NCBI GenBank assembly: GCA_000697335.1
Contig: JNEM01010476.1
Location: 1 to 26,773, forward strand
Origin: Conidiobolus incongruus B7586
Lineage: Eukaryota; Entomophthoromycota; Entomophthoromycetes; Entomophthorales; Conidiobolaceae
Reading direction: 5' to 3'
Length of the DNA stretch: 26,773 bases
Shown: one piece after another, positions 1 through 14,267 of the stretch
Layout: each line of letters opens with the position of its first letter
How positions within the stretch are numbered: position 1 is the first letter of the stretch
The notes under the pieces: model-generated
The model's input: the letters and a program-made list of their open reading frames with translations, nothing else
What the model was told of the DNA's origin: nothing
Databases searched by the model: none
Program-made: the position numbers and the translations under genes

Positions 1-1250
1 ATTATTTAAAACTACCATATATTATTAGATTTGTGATTTTAAAGCTAAAAGGGATATTATTTGAAATTTGTTAAAATTTAAAAAATTAATTTTTATTATT
101 ACTTTTTTACTTATTAATAAAGTAAAAAAATATATTAAAAATACCTTTTTATTTTTATTAAAGAATTATTAAAATAATTTAATATTAATTATATAAGCAT
201 ATTATATATATTTAAGTTTAAACTTACATTAATTAATAAAAATATAAAATAAATACTTTATAATTTAATAAAAACTTATAAAAAGCTAGAATAGCTATTA
301 TTAAACAAAACTTATTAATGTATAGTTAGAAACTAAAGCTTTTATGATAAATTATTATAATTAATGAATCTTAAGTTTTTTGTATAATCTTTTATTAAAA
401 CATAAATTAAAGTGTTAGATTAAGTTAAATCAACCCCCTTTATAAATTCCTTTAAATAAATACTTTGTTGATAAGTGAATATTAATTATTATAATAAATT
501 ATAACAAAATATGTTATTTTTATTTAATTCTTAAAAGAAAATTAATTAATAGTAAATTTTATATTTTTTTAAATAAAACTATTTTAAATTAATATTCTCA
601 ATATAATTTGAGAAGACTTATTATTTTACATGATAATTATAAAATATATATATTTAAAACTATAAAAAACTTTTTAATTAAAAATAACTGGAAAAAACTA
701 CTATATCTAATATATTCTTTAAATTATAACCTATGTGATTATAATTGTTTTAAGTAATTAAAAAACTAGTTTATAAGAAAGAAAATTTTTGCAGGAAAAT
801 TTAATTGGTTTGTGAGACATTAAATTTTAGTCTTTAATAAAAAGAACTGTTTTTTAAGTGTTAGATCTTTGCTAAAAGTATAGCAAAAAGTTATTAGAAA
901 TAAAAGAAATTATTAATTTTATATTATATATTTATTTTTACTTTTTATTTATTAAAATGTTTATTTTTTTTCAATTGCAAAAAATTCCCATTATTTAAAT
1001 TACAAAGTAATATTTGCAATTTGTAAAATATTTATCAATATACAAATTATTAATATTTCATCTCTTATAATATAAAATAACATTTTTTTTCAATTAATTT
1101 TTTTTTTAATTTTAATTCAAAATATTTTTAAAATTATCCCATTATCAAAGTTATTAATATCATTTCAATTAAATATTTCTCAATTTCTTAATATGAATAA
1201 TCAACATAAATTAAATAAATAACATTAACACATATCATATACATAAACTA
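1..1250. other. AT-rich intergenic region, no gene seen
   Basis: I see no coding region, tRNA or obvious mobile element here. The DNA is almost entirely A and T, with many homopolymer runs. One short inverted repeat, TTTGCTA (868-874) and TAGCAAA (881-887), is separated by 6 nt. The last few hundred bases must hold the promoter of the gene starting at 1251, but no clear TATA or CCAAT element stands out from the background. Confidence 0.6.
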
Positions 1251-2266
1251 ATGAACCTAATTCTATCAATCTTCGTCACTCTATTACTAGCTGGATATGG
1301 TTTCAAAAAGGGTAGCTTGAACCTGAGTGGAGCTTTAGCAGCGATACCTGTAGGTCTATCTATCACTCTGAATCCCTATCTGTTTGCAACATTTACCCTT
1401 TTTGTATTTTTTATTTCGAGTTCTAAATTGACTAAGGTAAATATAAATTGAATATTTAATAGAAATTTTATTTATTAGTTGGTGATAGTATAAATCCGAA
1501 ATTAAAAAAACTTTGGAAGCTGATCACAAGGTGGGAGGTCAACGTAATTGGTTGCAAGTGGTTTGTAATGGGTTGACACCTGCTGTGTTTTCCATTTTGG
1601 CTATGAAAGCTTTGTCGGAATCGGGTGACGTTTGCACATTTACAAGTCCTAAGGCCGCTTTTTACCTGTATGCTATTATTGGTCACTTTGCATGCTGTAA
1701 CGGTGATACTTGGGCTAGTGAGTTGGGAGTTTTGAGTCCCGATTGGCCTTATTTGATCACCACTTTGAAACAGGTGCCTCCTGGAACTAATGGTGGTTTG
1801 TCTACTCTTGGAACTCTCGCCTCAGGTTTGGGCGGTCAGTTGATTGGACTGACTGCTACTCTTGTATTAAAAATTCAATATCCTGTATGTCGCTTCAGAT
1901 GGAGTTTGATGGGTTTGGGATTGATGGCTGGCCTAATTGGGTCATTGGTAACTTAATTTTACTGTATTATAATATAACGTATTTAATAATGAATGTATTA
2001 TAGGTCGATTCTTATTTTGGTGCCACTTTGCAAGCTACATATATCAACAAGTTCAATCAAATTATCCCTGACTATAACCCCAAATTACACAAAGATGCTA
2101 AGCATGTTACTGGTAAAGACGTATTAAGCAACAATCAGGTAATTAACCTAGTATAAAAATATATTACAATATGATTAATGTGAATTATAATTGTTAGATT
2201 AATTTAATTTCATCATTCATTACAGCATGCTTAACTGGGTTAATTGGTGTTAGTCTATTATCATAA
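1251..2266 (+). CDS. TMEM19: TMEM19 / DUF92 family integral membrane protein, 4 exons
   Basis: Inferred exons are 1251-1436, 1489-1947, 2004-2138 and 2198-2266, giving 282 aa. Introns are 52, 56 and 59 nt, all GT-AG and all between codons. Family hallmarks in order are GFKKGSL near residue 18, SSKLTK at the first junction, GGQRNWLQVVCNG in exon 2, CNGDTWASELG, a VPPGTNGG loop, then VDSYFGATLQ at the start of exon 3. Several hydrophobic segments fit a polytopic membrane protein, and the C-terminus ends in a final membrane helix. The family includes animal TMEM19 and plant VTE6, a chloroplast phytyl-phosphate kinase; the role in fungi is not established, so I assign no reaction. The ATG at 1251 starts directly on the first predicted helix, as usual for the family. 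The gene is convergent with RSP5. The first intron has two nearby AG acceptors, and only the second keeps the frame. Confidence 0.93.
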
Positions 2267-2448
2267 AACTCATATTTTATGAGTCAACTATATTAATTAA
2301 TAATAAAAAATTATTATGAAATTTTGAATTTAATCAAACTTTTTATAATATCAATAATAACAATACACAAATTTCTGTAATTAATATAGGAATATGAGTA
2401 GAGTTACAGTAATCAAAACGATTTCAATATACATTAATATACATATAA

Positions 2449-2480
<32 letters not shown>

Positions 2481-2648
2481 GTATTATTAAAATAAAAAAA
2501 TTAGTTTAAAAACATTTGAAACTGAGGCTGAAGATGCAGATGGATAATGAATAAGTGAAAGTGAGTAGATGTGTAGCAGGGAAGATGAAAGTTAATTATT
2601 GATGATTGAATAAATTTTGTTTTTGAAGGTGGGGTAGATAGAGTTAGA
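2267..2648. other. Convergent 3' intergenic gap
   Basis: This short gap separates the 3' ends of the TMEM19-like gene and RSP5, so it must hold both terminators or polyadenylation regions. AATAAA-like sequence lies soon after the TMEM19-like stop. The centre holds the AT/GTAT microsatellite annotated separately. I see no further gene. Confidence 0.6.
2449..2484. repeat. (AT)10 followed by (GTAT)4 microsatellite
   Basis: Uninterrupted AT dinucleotides at 2449-2468 run straight into GTAT tetranucleotides at 2469-2484. The tract lies between two convergent genes. It is ordinary simple-sequence DNA of a kind that varies in length. Confidence 0.9.
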
Positions 2649-5800
<3,152 letters not shown>

Positions 5801-8800
5801 TGAAATTATTTTTTATATCAAAAAAGTTTCAAGTTTAAATAAATAAGAATAAACCAGCTGTATTATTAATATTAGAAGTTTAACAAAATATCAATATTAG
5901 AATTAACTATCAACAGCGATTATATTAATTAACAATTAAATTAACAATATATTATATTCAACTTTACCAAGTCTTTAAAATTAAAAAATTTAAATATTTA
6001 AATAATAAAAGAGTGACTTTTAATAAAATTTAATAAATGAAGAAAATGAAAAAAAATAAAAAAAATAATTAATAATAGGACTACTCTTTAAAATTAATAA
6101 ACTGCGCTTAAAATTAAATTTTATTAATCAACAAATTTCTTGTATGGAATTTTAGTGGGATAATTTTTTTTGACAATAAAATTCAGTTGAATAATTTTAG
6201 GCTGAAGATAATGATCCTTATTTTACATATATCAAACTCATTTAATCATATCCAAATTGGAAACAATTGGCTAAGTTTGATTCTTCAACAATCAAAATAT
6301 AAGCAAATAGTCTTAATTGGTAACTAATGGGAACCTTTTGGTAATTTTTGAACTCGTTATTTTGATTTTTAACAAGTGGTTGATTACAAATTGAGTAATT
6401 ACATGTTTATTTTTGAGCGATATGTTATAGATCAGATCTATGTATAGTTTAGGTATTTAATAAAAAAAATATGATAAAACCGTGATTAGATTGGCACTAT
6501 TCATCTAGCATAATATAATTATCAAAGAAAACTTCATTAACCCAATGTCCATAAAGAACACTATCAACAAATAATAATACTTGGGTGGCAAGTCATAAAC
6601 ACAAATCCAACTCTTAGATTAATGAACTCATTACAATATTCAAATCACTTAATATGTAAAGCTTCTTTAATACTGGTATTGGAGATATTAGATCACATGA
6701 CCAAATTTTTAGAATTGATATAAAAAATTTGAAATTTTATAATATTATAATAACAATATAATTATATATTCTTTTAGTTATAGATATTTAACTGAATTAT
6801 ACAATCGTATAACATAAATCATGTTAATTTAGATTTATTAATTAATTTTTAAAATAATGGTAGTTTAACTGTAATTTCAATTATCCTTCAATTTAACATT
6901 ATTACATTATATTTTGATGAGAATAATTCTATGAACGAATATACCATTGTAAGTATAACTACAATATTAAAAGTACAAGATTATATATAAACGCTATCTC
7001 CTAATTAATTTTTCAATATAATTCGTTTACATTCAAATAAATCTAATATACAGATTTTAAATCAATGCCAACCATTTGGTATATATGATGAAAATCAATT
7101 TCAATTGATTGCTACTACATTCCAACATTTTGTATTAAGTTTTTTGTATTCTATACTAACATTTATACTTTAGAAATAATAAAAACTAACTTTGATTATC
7201 ATATATCATATATGTTTCTAATGAATTTAAACTCATTAAATTTCATATTTTTAATGATATCCCATTTTTATTATGTTCAAATATTATTTTATTTTAATCT
7301 TCCTATTAATAGAAATTTGGGAAAAATCAAAAATGGTACTAATAATCAAATTAAATACTTAATTGATTTTCAAAGTATTTCTCCTATTTCTAATATCTTA
7401 TCATAATTATCTAAAAGAAATAAATACTATTTCAATTTAAATTTGATGAATTTGACATTACTCGAATTTGAATTAAAAACTTTATTAATCAAATCTAATT
7501 TATTTCTTTCAATTTATTATAATATTTGAATACACCTACTTTGTGTGGTTATTGAATTAACACTTTCTTTGTTAATATAGCGATTACTCGTAATATTTTA
7601 GTTTAAATGAGTTTTTTAAAATAATATTTTCCAAGCTTTACTTTGATTTCATTATAACTTTACACGTGTACTACATATTTTCGAAATAAAAAACTGTCAA
7701 GAATATGAATGATTAAGTCACATTTAGCTTTAAATGCTTTGGTATTTATAGCTCTTGAAATTTTAATTTATTTGTATCACCAAAATATGAAATATAATCA
7801 ATATTTAGAATATATTTGTTGGTCCGAAAAAACTTAAATTTTTATTACAAGAATTAATATATCAAAATCTGAACCTAATTGCAAATGCTCTGAATTCTCA
7901 ATTTCAATAAATATTAATATTTAAAATTACTTCCAAATAGAAGTTGTACCAACTTTTGAATCAGAATACTATTGTATATATATTTATTATTTCGTAAAAT
8001 TTTCACACTTTATAAAGTACTGAAATTTTTATTAGACTTAATTAGTCAATGGATTTAAGCGAAGATCAGATATATTAAATTAAAATGTAGTATTGTAAAT
8101 CAAAATATAAAAATTGAAAAAAGATAGCTAAATTATATTAATTATCATTTAGATGACTGTTTCTGTATTTAATTAATCAATTAATATTCATATACATTGT
8201 ATTTTTGATCAATAAAATATTAATGTTGTTCGAATCAATATCCAGTTTGGATTTCAAAATTAAATTGACTTAAATATATTAGATTTTAAATATTAGCTGA
8301 ATTTGTTTAAAACAAATCCATTGCCTATGTAAGATCATGAATCAACAATATGCTATTTACATTTAACTCTAGGAATTTATAACACATTGTAGCAAGCAAT
8401 ATTCAATTAACATATACTAGATATTTCAAATATTCCAATGTTTCACTTTAAGTAATGTTCAATATATTGTTATTTACATTTGATATTTTGTAAATAAAAA
8501 CAATCTGAATTAATTATAAATAATAAATATATATTTGAAAATGATTTGATTATATTAATATTTCAAATAATCCAATGAATTATTATTAAATCATTGAATA
8601 TTTAATTTTATTTTTATAACTCATTATATTGAAAAATATAATATTATTAAATATATTATTCAATTAGTATACTTTTTGATTAATAAAACCCTATTATTAA
8701 GCTATATTATTAATATAAAGATAGATTTGAATTTTAAGTTAATTAGTAATTAATCGAAAGTATGAAAAAATATTTTAATAATATTAATTATAATCTAATT

Positions 8801-9125
8801 GAAAGTAAGAAAGTAATTATATTTGATATTAAATTAAAATATATCTCAAATTATAATTATTATATATTTATGATAAGTTTTAAATAAAAATTAATTAAAG
8901 GAATTTGAATTATGAAAAGAAAAAATATTAAATTATTAAGTAAATATATATTTTGCAAAAAAAATATTTAGTGTATGAAAATAGTTGTGGAAAGTAAGTA
9001 CTAAAAAAATTTAGGATTTGAATATTATAAGGATAAATCGCTGTAAAGCATAAATTATTTGATATACACTTTGACAATTATCATTATACTTATCTAGATC
9101 TAGTGATAAATAGTTTTAGGAACAA
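5801..9125. other. 3.3 kb AT-rich intergenic desert
   Basis: I see no gene between the RSP5 start and tRNA-Gly. Open frames are short and made of Asn, Ile, Lys, Phe and Leu codons, as expected from base composition. The first few hundred bases upstream of 5800 should contain the RSP5 promoter. No long repeat, mobile element or structured-RNA candidate stood out by eye. About 6.1-8.5 kb is slightly less extreme in AT and may be very old decayed sequence, but I can assign no family. Confidence 0.55.
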
Positions 9126-9197
9126 GCGCCAGTAGTATAATGGTTAGAATACTCGCCTTCCAAGCAAGTGGTCTGGGTTCGATTCCCAGCTGGCGCA
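9126..9197 (+). tRNA. tRNA-Gly(TCC)
   Basis: This 72 nt cloverleaf reads GGN glycine codons, chiefly GGA. The seven-base-pair acceptor stem GCGCCAG/CTGGCGC is followed by discriminator A. The A box overlaps TAGTATAATGG, and the T arm CTGGG-TTCGATT-CCCAG contains the B box. The anticodon loop CTTCCAA gives TCC. There is no intron and no encoded CCA. The D stem is weak, as in other eukaryotic Gly(TCC) tRNAs. The anticodon stem CTCGC/GCAAG has one central C-A mismatch (bases 29 and 41). A T5 run at 9216-9220 can end RNA polymerase III transcription. Confidence 0.95.
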
Positions 9198-9707
9198 ATA
9201 CCTCACTCTCCAATATTTTTCACTTCTAATAATATTGCCCTATATTCTTTTATTAACTCTATTCAAATATATTCTTTTTTCATTTATGGCCAAAGTGACT
9301 CTATTGATAATTACTTTTTCATTGAAATTTTGACTATATTTTTGTCATTCTTTAATATATGTTCTAATATTCTATGATATAATATATTACAATTATCCTG
9401 ATCAATTTAATATTTCAAGTGATAAAATTCTAACAAAAAATATTTCAAATTATTAAATTTTTTTGATTGTATATTGGAGAATTTTGATTATTAGCCAAAT
9501 ATTTATAATTACATATCTCAAGACGTCCAATGTAAATATACTCTAGTTGTTTGATAATTAGTTTTTCAAAATGTATGTCACAATCAATATACTTTTCTTG
9601 AAGTATAGAGTATCGATCAGATTGCATTTTTTTTCAATAATAAAACTATCCAATTCCATCATAACTCCAATTTTTTAAATTAATTATTGATATAAAACGA
9701 GTTAGTT

Positions 9708-9720
9708 TCCGGTTACCGGA
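9708..9720. promoter_or_regulatory. TCCGGT-T-ACCGGA palindrome downstream of a TATAAAA
   Basis: A perfect 6 bp inverted repeat with a 1 nt centre sits 11 nt after TATAAAA (about 9691-9697) and directly before an ATG at 9722 that opens a 64-codon Lys/Asn/Ile-rich frame. The GC-rich palindrome is unusual in this background and could bind a dimeric factor. No stable gene product is supported. Confidence 0.25.
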
Positions 9721-10252
9721 TATGGACAAAATTATTTCAGCAATTAAATTTGGTAAAATTTTGAATTTCAAATATTTTAATTTTGACAAGTTTTATTTTT
9801 ACAAAATTATAATAAAAATGTTAAAAATCAAAAATAACAATTTATCAAATAAATCAATTGCGCCTCTTACCTTCAAAAATCATGTTAATATGTTAGAATT
9901 ATACCTAATTTACTAGAAGTTTATAGAAATAAAGTTGCCCATTTATTAAATATGTTTGTAAAATTAAGGATATTCGTATTACTTAGAATATATTAAATAA
10001 TATATGTAATAATTCACAAATATAGATAAATTAACTGATGTAATAATAAGAATTATTCAATGGAAATTTAATATTTTAATTTTATTTAGTCCCTTACTAA
10101 TGCAATATCATACATCATTTTCAAACTCCACTTAAATATTGACGGTTTCAAACATGAGTTAGAAATGCCAAGTATGATTTCTTTAAAATCTTCCGATTAA
10201 CAATCATTATATTCTTTGAATATAGCGAATATGATCTATAAATAAAGTTGGA

Positions 10253-10278
10253 CCCTTAACAAACTATATTGTTAGGGG
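10253..10278. other. Stem-loop, 10 bp stem with 6 nt loop
   Basis: CCCTTAACAA (10253-10262) pairs with TTGTTAGGGG (10269-10278) around the loop ACTATA, with a single T-G pair in ten. It is the strongest hairpin I noticed in this intergenic stretch, about 360 nt upstream of the small gene at 10637. Its function is unknown, and it could simply be a protein-binding inverted repeat. Confidence 0.35.
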
Positions 10279-10636
10279 ATAATATAATTTAGACTTTTTC
10301 AACTTTTGAAGGTATGAAATCATTTGTGAGAGTTATAGTATTCAACCTTGTACAAAATAAATTCAAAATTCCCATATATGGTAACCGAAGGGTATTTATC
10401 AAACATTGATCAATTGATAAAGATCAACGCATTGTAATATGAAATCATGCCTAAGAAAGAAGCTAATATATATACTCTAAGCGCATCGCATTATAGCATT
10501 AGACCATCAATTACAACTGTTAATCTAATGGACTCAAGGTTGATCCACGTTTAATCTCATATTTGAACTACAGTTGATCTGAGTATCTAATAACTTACAC
10601 TTTATCTTTACAATTACGAATCTAAACCTAATAAAA

Positions 10637-10864
10637 ATGAATTCCGCTAACTTCCCTACTCCCGAAGGCTTGAGACTCCCTGTTGCTAGTCGATTCGCAA
10701 ACATGCGTCGCAAGGCCAAGAGCTCCATCCAAGGCGAGACTACTCCTTACGTCCCAAGATTATTGCCTCCTATTCAGGGTGCCCATTGGAAAAACTCTAA
10801 CCAACCTAACCCTACCCTCTTTTGGAAGAAATATCAACTTAGGGAAAATTTATTAGGATTTTAA
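10637..10864 (+). CDS. Small basic protein, 75 aa, unrecognised
   Basis: This is a single-exon frame from the ATG at 10637 (context AAAAATGAA) to the stop at 10862-10864. I judge it real because its codons often end in C (AAC, TTC, CTC, CGC, GTC), like the QCR10 gene nearby and unlike chance frames in this AT-rich DNA. The protein is rich in Arg, Lys and Pro. An N-terminal FPTPEGLRLPVASRF is followed by a basic patch MRRKAKS (residues 24-30), then TPYVPRLLPP and an aromatic C-terminal part with HWKN and TLFWKKY. There is no membrane helix, zinc motif or classical signal peptide. Size, charge and codon bias would suit a mitochondrial ribosomal or respiratory accessory protein, but this is inference and I recognise no family. 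Confidence 0.7.
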   Translation: MNSANFPTPEGLRLPVASRFANMRRKAKSSIQGETTPYVPRLLPPIQGAHWKNSNQPNPTLFWKKYQLRENLLGF

Positions 10865-11687
10865 ACCCTTTAATATACCTTTTATTACTTTCTAATAAAT
10901 ATATTTGAGTTATATTAAGAAATATTTTTTTCTATTGTTCTTTTTAATATTCAACCCATAATATATTTACTCTCGTATTTTTTTAGTCAAAATAGTTTGA
11001 ATGGTTGACGGAGATTTTAATATTTTGTTTCAAAAATGGATCAAATAGAAAAATAAGTATTTATCAAGTTTACTCTTAAATTTTATATTATATTAATATT
11101 TGGATATATCCCATATTATCAAAAATAAATTTTAATAAATATAAATATAAATTTAAGAATATTGTAGAATTTTTAATGAATATTTTAATCTGATTATAAA
11201 TTGTAATTTCGTTATATTAAATGTAAGTTTAGCGACTGTTAAATATTTGATAAAAATTTATATTAGAGAATAAATTGAAATACTCTAACTTTAATTGTAG
11301 AAAATCAGTATGACAATTTCATTATCTACTTCATAGATATAACAGTAATAAATGATAATAATTATCAATGAATCAAACATTCAATATAACGAATACGATT
11401 ATTAATCAGTAAAAGATTCAAGATAATATGGAAAGTTATTGAAATTGATAATTTAATAATAGTAATTCTAACTGCTAACAAAACATATTATATTTCATAA
11501 ACATTTTTCAATTGGGAATTGTTGAACAATTGTTTGGGATGAATATTAAGGAAAATGATATTTATATAATTATAACTTAATATAAAGAGTTGTGTAATAT
11601 AAAAAATATTTTTAAATACTTAAATCTCTACAAAAGGATTATAAATACAATCAATTTACAATTTATACAATACTAGATTGTATTGTT

Positions 11688-11721
<34 letters not shown>

Positions 11722-12567
11722 ACATTTCGTGTATATATCAATTGTTCTGATATAGTAGGTAAAATTTTTAATGCTGTATGATATTAGCATATATATATAT
11801 ACTTGGTTTATTTTGACCAAAACACATTGAGTAAATAATATTTAGAATTATATCATAACTCTTATTATTCCTTCACATTATGGTATATTTTTCAATTTTA
11901 ATATTCTCATCAGTTTTCAAAACAGTTAAAACCAAGAAATATGTGAATAAAATATAATAAATATACTGTAATATTTCTGATTTAAAATATTTGAAAAGAA
12001 TTTTATAATTGAAGTTGAAATAATTGCTATTATTACTATTAAGAAATAATAGTTATATATTTTATTCACGTTAAACATGATGATAATATAAACTTAAAAT
12101 ATTTTTTCATTACAATAGTATTAGAAAATTGTATTAATTGAATATTCAATATATATATAATGTCATAGTTATTTTTGAAAATAATTTATTCAATTTATAT
12201 GAATATTTCAAAATTTAGTTTGAATTAAAGGAGTGAGTATGATTGAAGTTCGTTCAAAAATCCCAAGTTAAAGAGTTAGAGTCAAAAATTAATTATTTAA
12301 AAAATTATTTTATAAATGATTAGAAATAGTTACTATTATATGATAAATATTATTTGGTATAATTTCATATAATGTTAAGAATAGAATTATGCCCTGATTA
12401 TTTATTATATCAAGTTCATAAAATTGAATTGATAATATCAATATAATTCAATCCCATAAATTTTAATCAATGATGATCATATCAATTACCAATAATTAAG
12501 AAACTTGATCAATACCAAATCTTAATTAACTTAAATATAACTCAGTTAACTAGTTAATTAAATAAAA
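10865..12567. other. AT-rich intergenic region
   Basis: I see no gene in this 1.7 kb. It has homopolymer runs, many ATATT-type motifs and two AT dinucleotide tracts (11691-11718, and a shorter one near 11790-11801). The last hundred or so bases precede the QCR10 start and should carry its promoter. Confidence 0.55.
11691..11718. repeat. (AT)14 microsatellite
   Basis: Fourteen uninterrupted AT dinucleotides in intergenic DNA. A second, shorter AT tract lies about 75 nt downstream. Confidence 0.9.
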
Positions 12568-12777
12568 ATGAATCTCAACAGATATAAGAAATCTCCCCAT
12601 TTTGGTCGCATTACTCCCGAAATCGCTATGCGCTGGGCCCCCACCGCCGTTCGTTTCGGTGCCGTCGCTGGTATTGCTTTACTCTTCTTAGGTGAAGGTG
12701 TCCCCTTGGTCCAACAAGACATCTTGTCCAAAATCCCTTTTGCTGGTAGACTCTGGGCTAAACCCGATGAAGAATAA
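12568..12777 (+). CDS. QCR10: Cytochrome b-c1 complex subunit 10 (complex III), QCR10
   Basis: This is a single-exon gene of 69 aa. QCR10 is a small accessory subunit of ubiquinol-cytochrome c reductase in the inner mitochondrial membrane, near the Rieske protein. An N-terminal basic stretch (NRYKKSPHFGRITPE) is followed by a membrane segment at about residues 27-43. Then comes the family signature EGVPLVQQDILSKIPFAGRLW, here at about residues 43-63, resembling EGVPLFQ...KIPFFGQHW in yeast Qcr10 (77 aa). The ATG at 12568 has an A-rich context and gives the usual short N-terminus. Codons are strongly biased to C-ending forms, consistent with high expression. The gene stands alone, 1.7 kb from the previous gene and 1.5 kb from the next. 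Confidence 0.88.
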   Translation: MNLNRYKKSPHFGRITPEIAMRWAPTAVRFGAVAGIALLFLGEGVPLVQQDILSKIPFAGRLWAKPDEE

Positions 12778-13429
12778 TTAACACAATTTTTTTAATATTA
12801 AAATTTCGACTAAATTTTGAAATTTTTTCTAGGTATTTATTATTAATGGCTATTTTTATACATATTTGGCTGTTTTTTCAATTCATAATCTTGTCTATAT
12901 TGGAAAATTCTATTAACTTAATTTAAGATAATTTGTATCAATATGTCTATATCAAGTAACTTTATTAATTATATCAACAGCTTAATATCATTTTATTGCA
13001 CTGATCTTAAAATATTTTCAGTTATTGTTTATAAATTTTTCGATCTCTATCAGCCCATTAGAATTGATTATTTTTTACAAAAATAAAATTTAATTATATT
13101 TCTATATCATAATTTCAATTCATCACAATTTCACTTCCAATTTCAATCCCTATTTTTTTTTACATTAATACAATACAATAATCTATGCTATTTCTATTCA
13201 TTTTTTATTTGGACTATTTGTATTGTTTGGTAAATGTTTTTTAAGTATATATCATTGATAAAGTTTGAAAAATATAAAAGCATTATTAGTAAAAAAGCAA
13301 GTCAATATTTAAACCACACATATATTATCTTATTTTAGACTAAATAATCATCGATAACTTTGACTGCTATAAAATTACCTATATCAAGAGATTGAATTCC
13401 AACTTTTTTCTAGATATAATATCTCAATT

Positions 13430-13462
13430 AAATAATATAATAAATAATATAATAAATAATAT
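13430..13462. repeat. 12 nt tandem repeat, about 2.75 copies
   Basis: AAATAATATAAT occurs twice in full and once in part, head to tail. It is simple low-complexity DNA. Confidence 0.7.
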
Positions 13463-13893
13463 TTAATATATCAGTAGTAACATTTTATCTTTCACTTTAT
13501 TATATATCTAATTTTATAAATCGATTATTTATAATTTGCTGAATATAAATATCATTTCAAGCAATTATAATGTTGATATAATCCAATAATTTTTATGAAT
13601 TTTTAAGAATATTTATTGGTAATAAATAATTATATTATGATAAATTTCAAGTATTTGGATATAATTTATCAATCGTTTAGTATAAATACATTAATACTAT
13701 AATTAATGCCTGTATAGATAATAAATTTTATTAATGTATTTGTTCAATATTTTGTAATATATTATTAATTTGCACACAATATTAAATTATGTATTTGGAT
13801 AAAATTAAAGAATAGTATTTGAACAATCAAAAAATGATAAATAGAATATTGAGGGTTATATACACTATTTCTATTGAAATTATCAAATTTACA

Positions 13894-13915
13894 ATATATA
13901 TATATATATATATAT
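13894..13915. repeat. (AT)11 microsatellite
   Basis: Eleven AT dinucleotides in intergenic DNA about 350 nt upstream of TAF5. Confidence 0.9.
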
Positions 13916-14267
13916 CAGAATTTTGATATATATTATTTTCTATTTCATTGGTTTCATTATGTTGTAAAAATAATGCATTTAATAAATATTTAAATTCAAA
14001 ATCCCATAATTTAGATTCTTAAAAATTGTAACATTAATCATGATGAATATGGTCCCTAAAAATCGACAGTACAATAGCATTCATTTCATACATCAACACA
14101 CTAAATATTATTTAATTACACCAACAATTATTTGTCTTTAAAATACTTTTAATCTAAAAATAAAGAGTATTAAAAAATTTCAAAAATTTCATTGAAACTG
14201 TTCATAGATTTAGTTGAGAATTTAATAATCAAACAATAATATATTATAATTAGTCAATTTCATAAGT

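Larger units (their letters stand above)
9198..10636. other. AT-rich intergenic region with two palindromic sites
   Basis: No convincing gene is present. Two open frames of about 60 codons (9445-9627 on the minus strand and 9722-9916 on the plus) look composition-driven and match nothing I know. A TATAAAA at about 9691 followed by the 13 bp palindrome at 9708-9720, and a stem-loop at 10253-10278, are annotated separately. The region just upstream of 10637 should be the promoter of the small gene there. Confidence 0.5.
12778..14267. other. AT-rich intergenic region
   Basis: No gene is visible between QCR10 and TAF5. The region contains a 12 nt tandem repeat (AAATAATATAAT, just under three copies, about 13430-13462) and an AT tract at 13894-13915. 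The 3' end should contain the TAF5 promoter. Confidence 0.55.

Noticed and set aside
7212-7406. 64-codon open frame in the 5.8-9.1 kb desert.
   Set aside because: Its Phe, Leu, Asn and Ile content is what random AT-rich sequence gives, and no start context, domain or neighbouring exon supports it.
9722-9916. 64-codon frame after the TATA box and palindrome as a small gene.
   Set aside because: Lys/Asn/Ile/Phe-rich composition typical of chance frames here; the upstream motifs alone do not prove a product.
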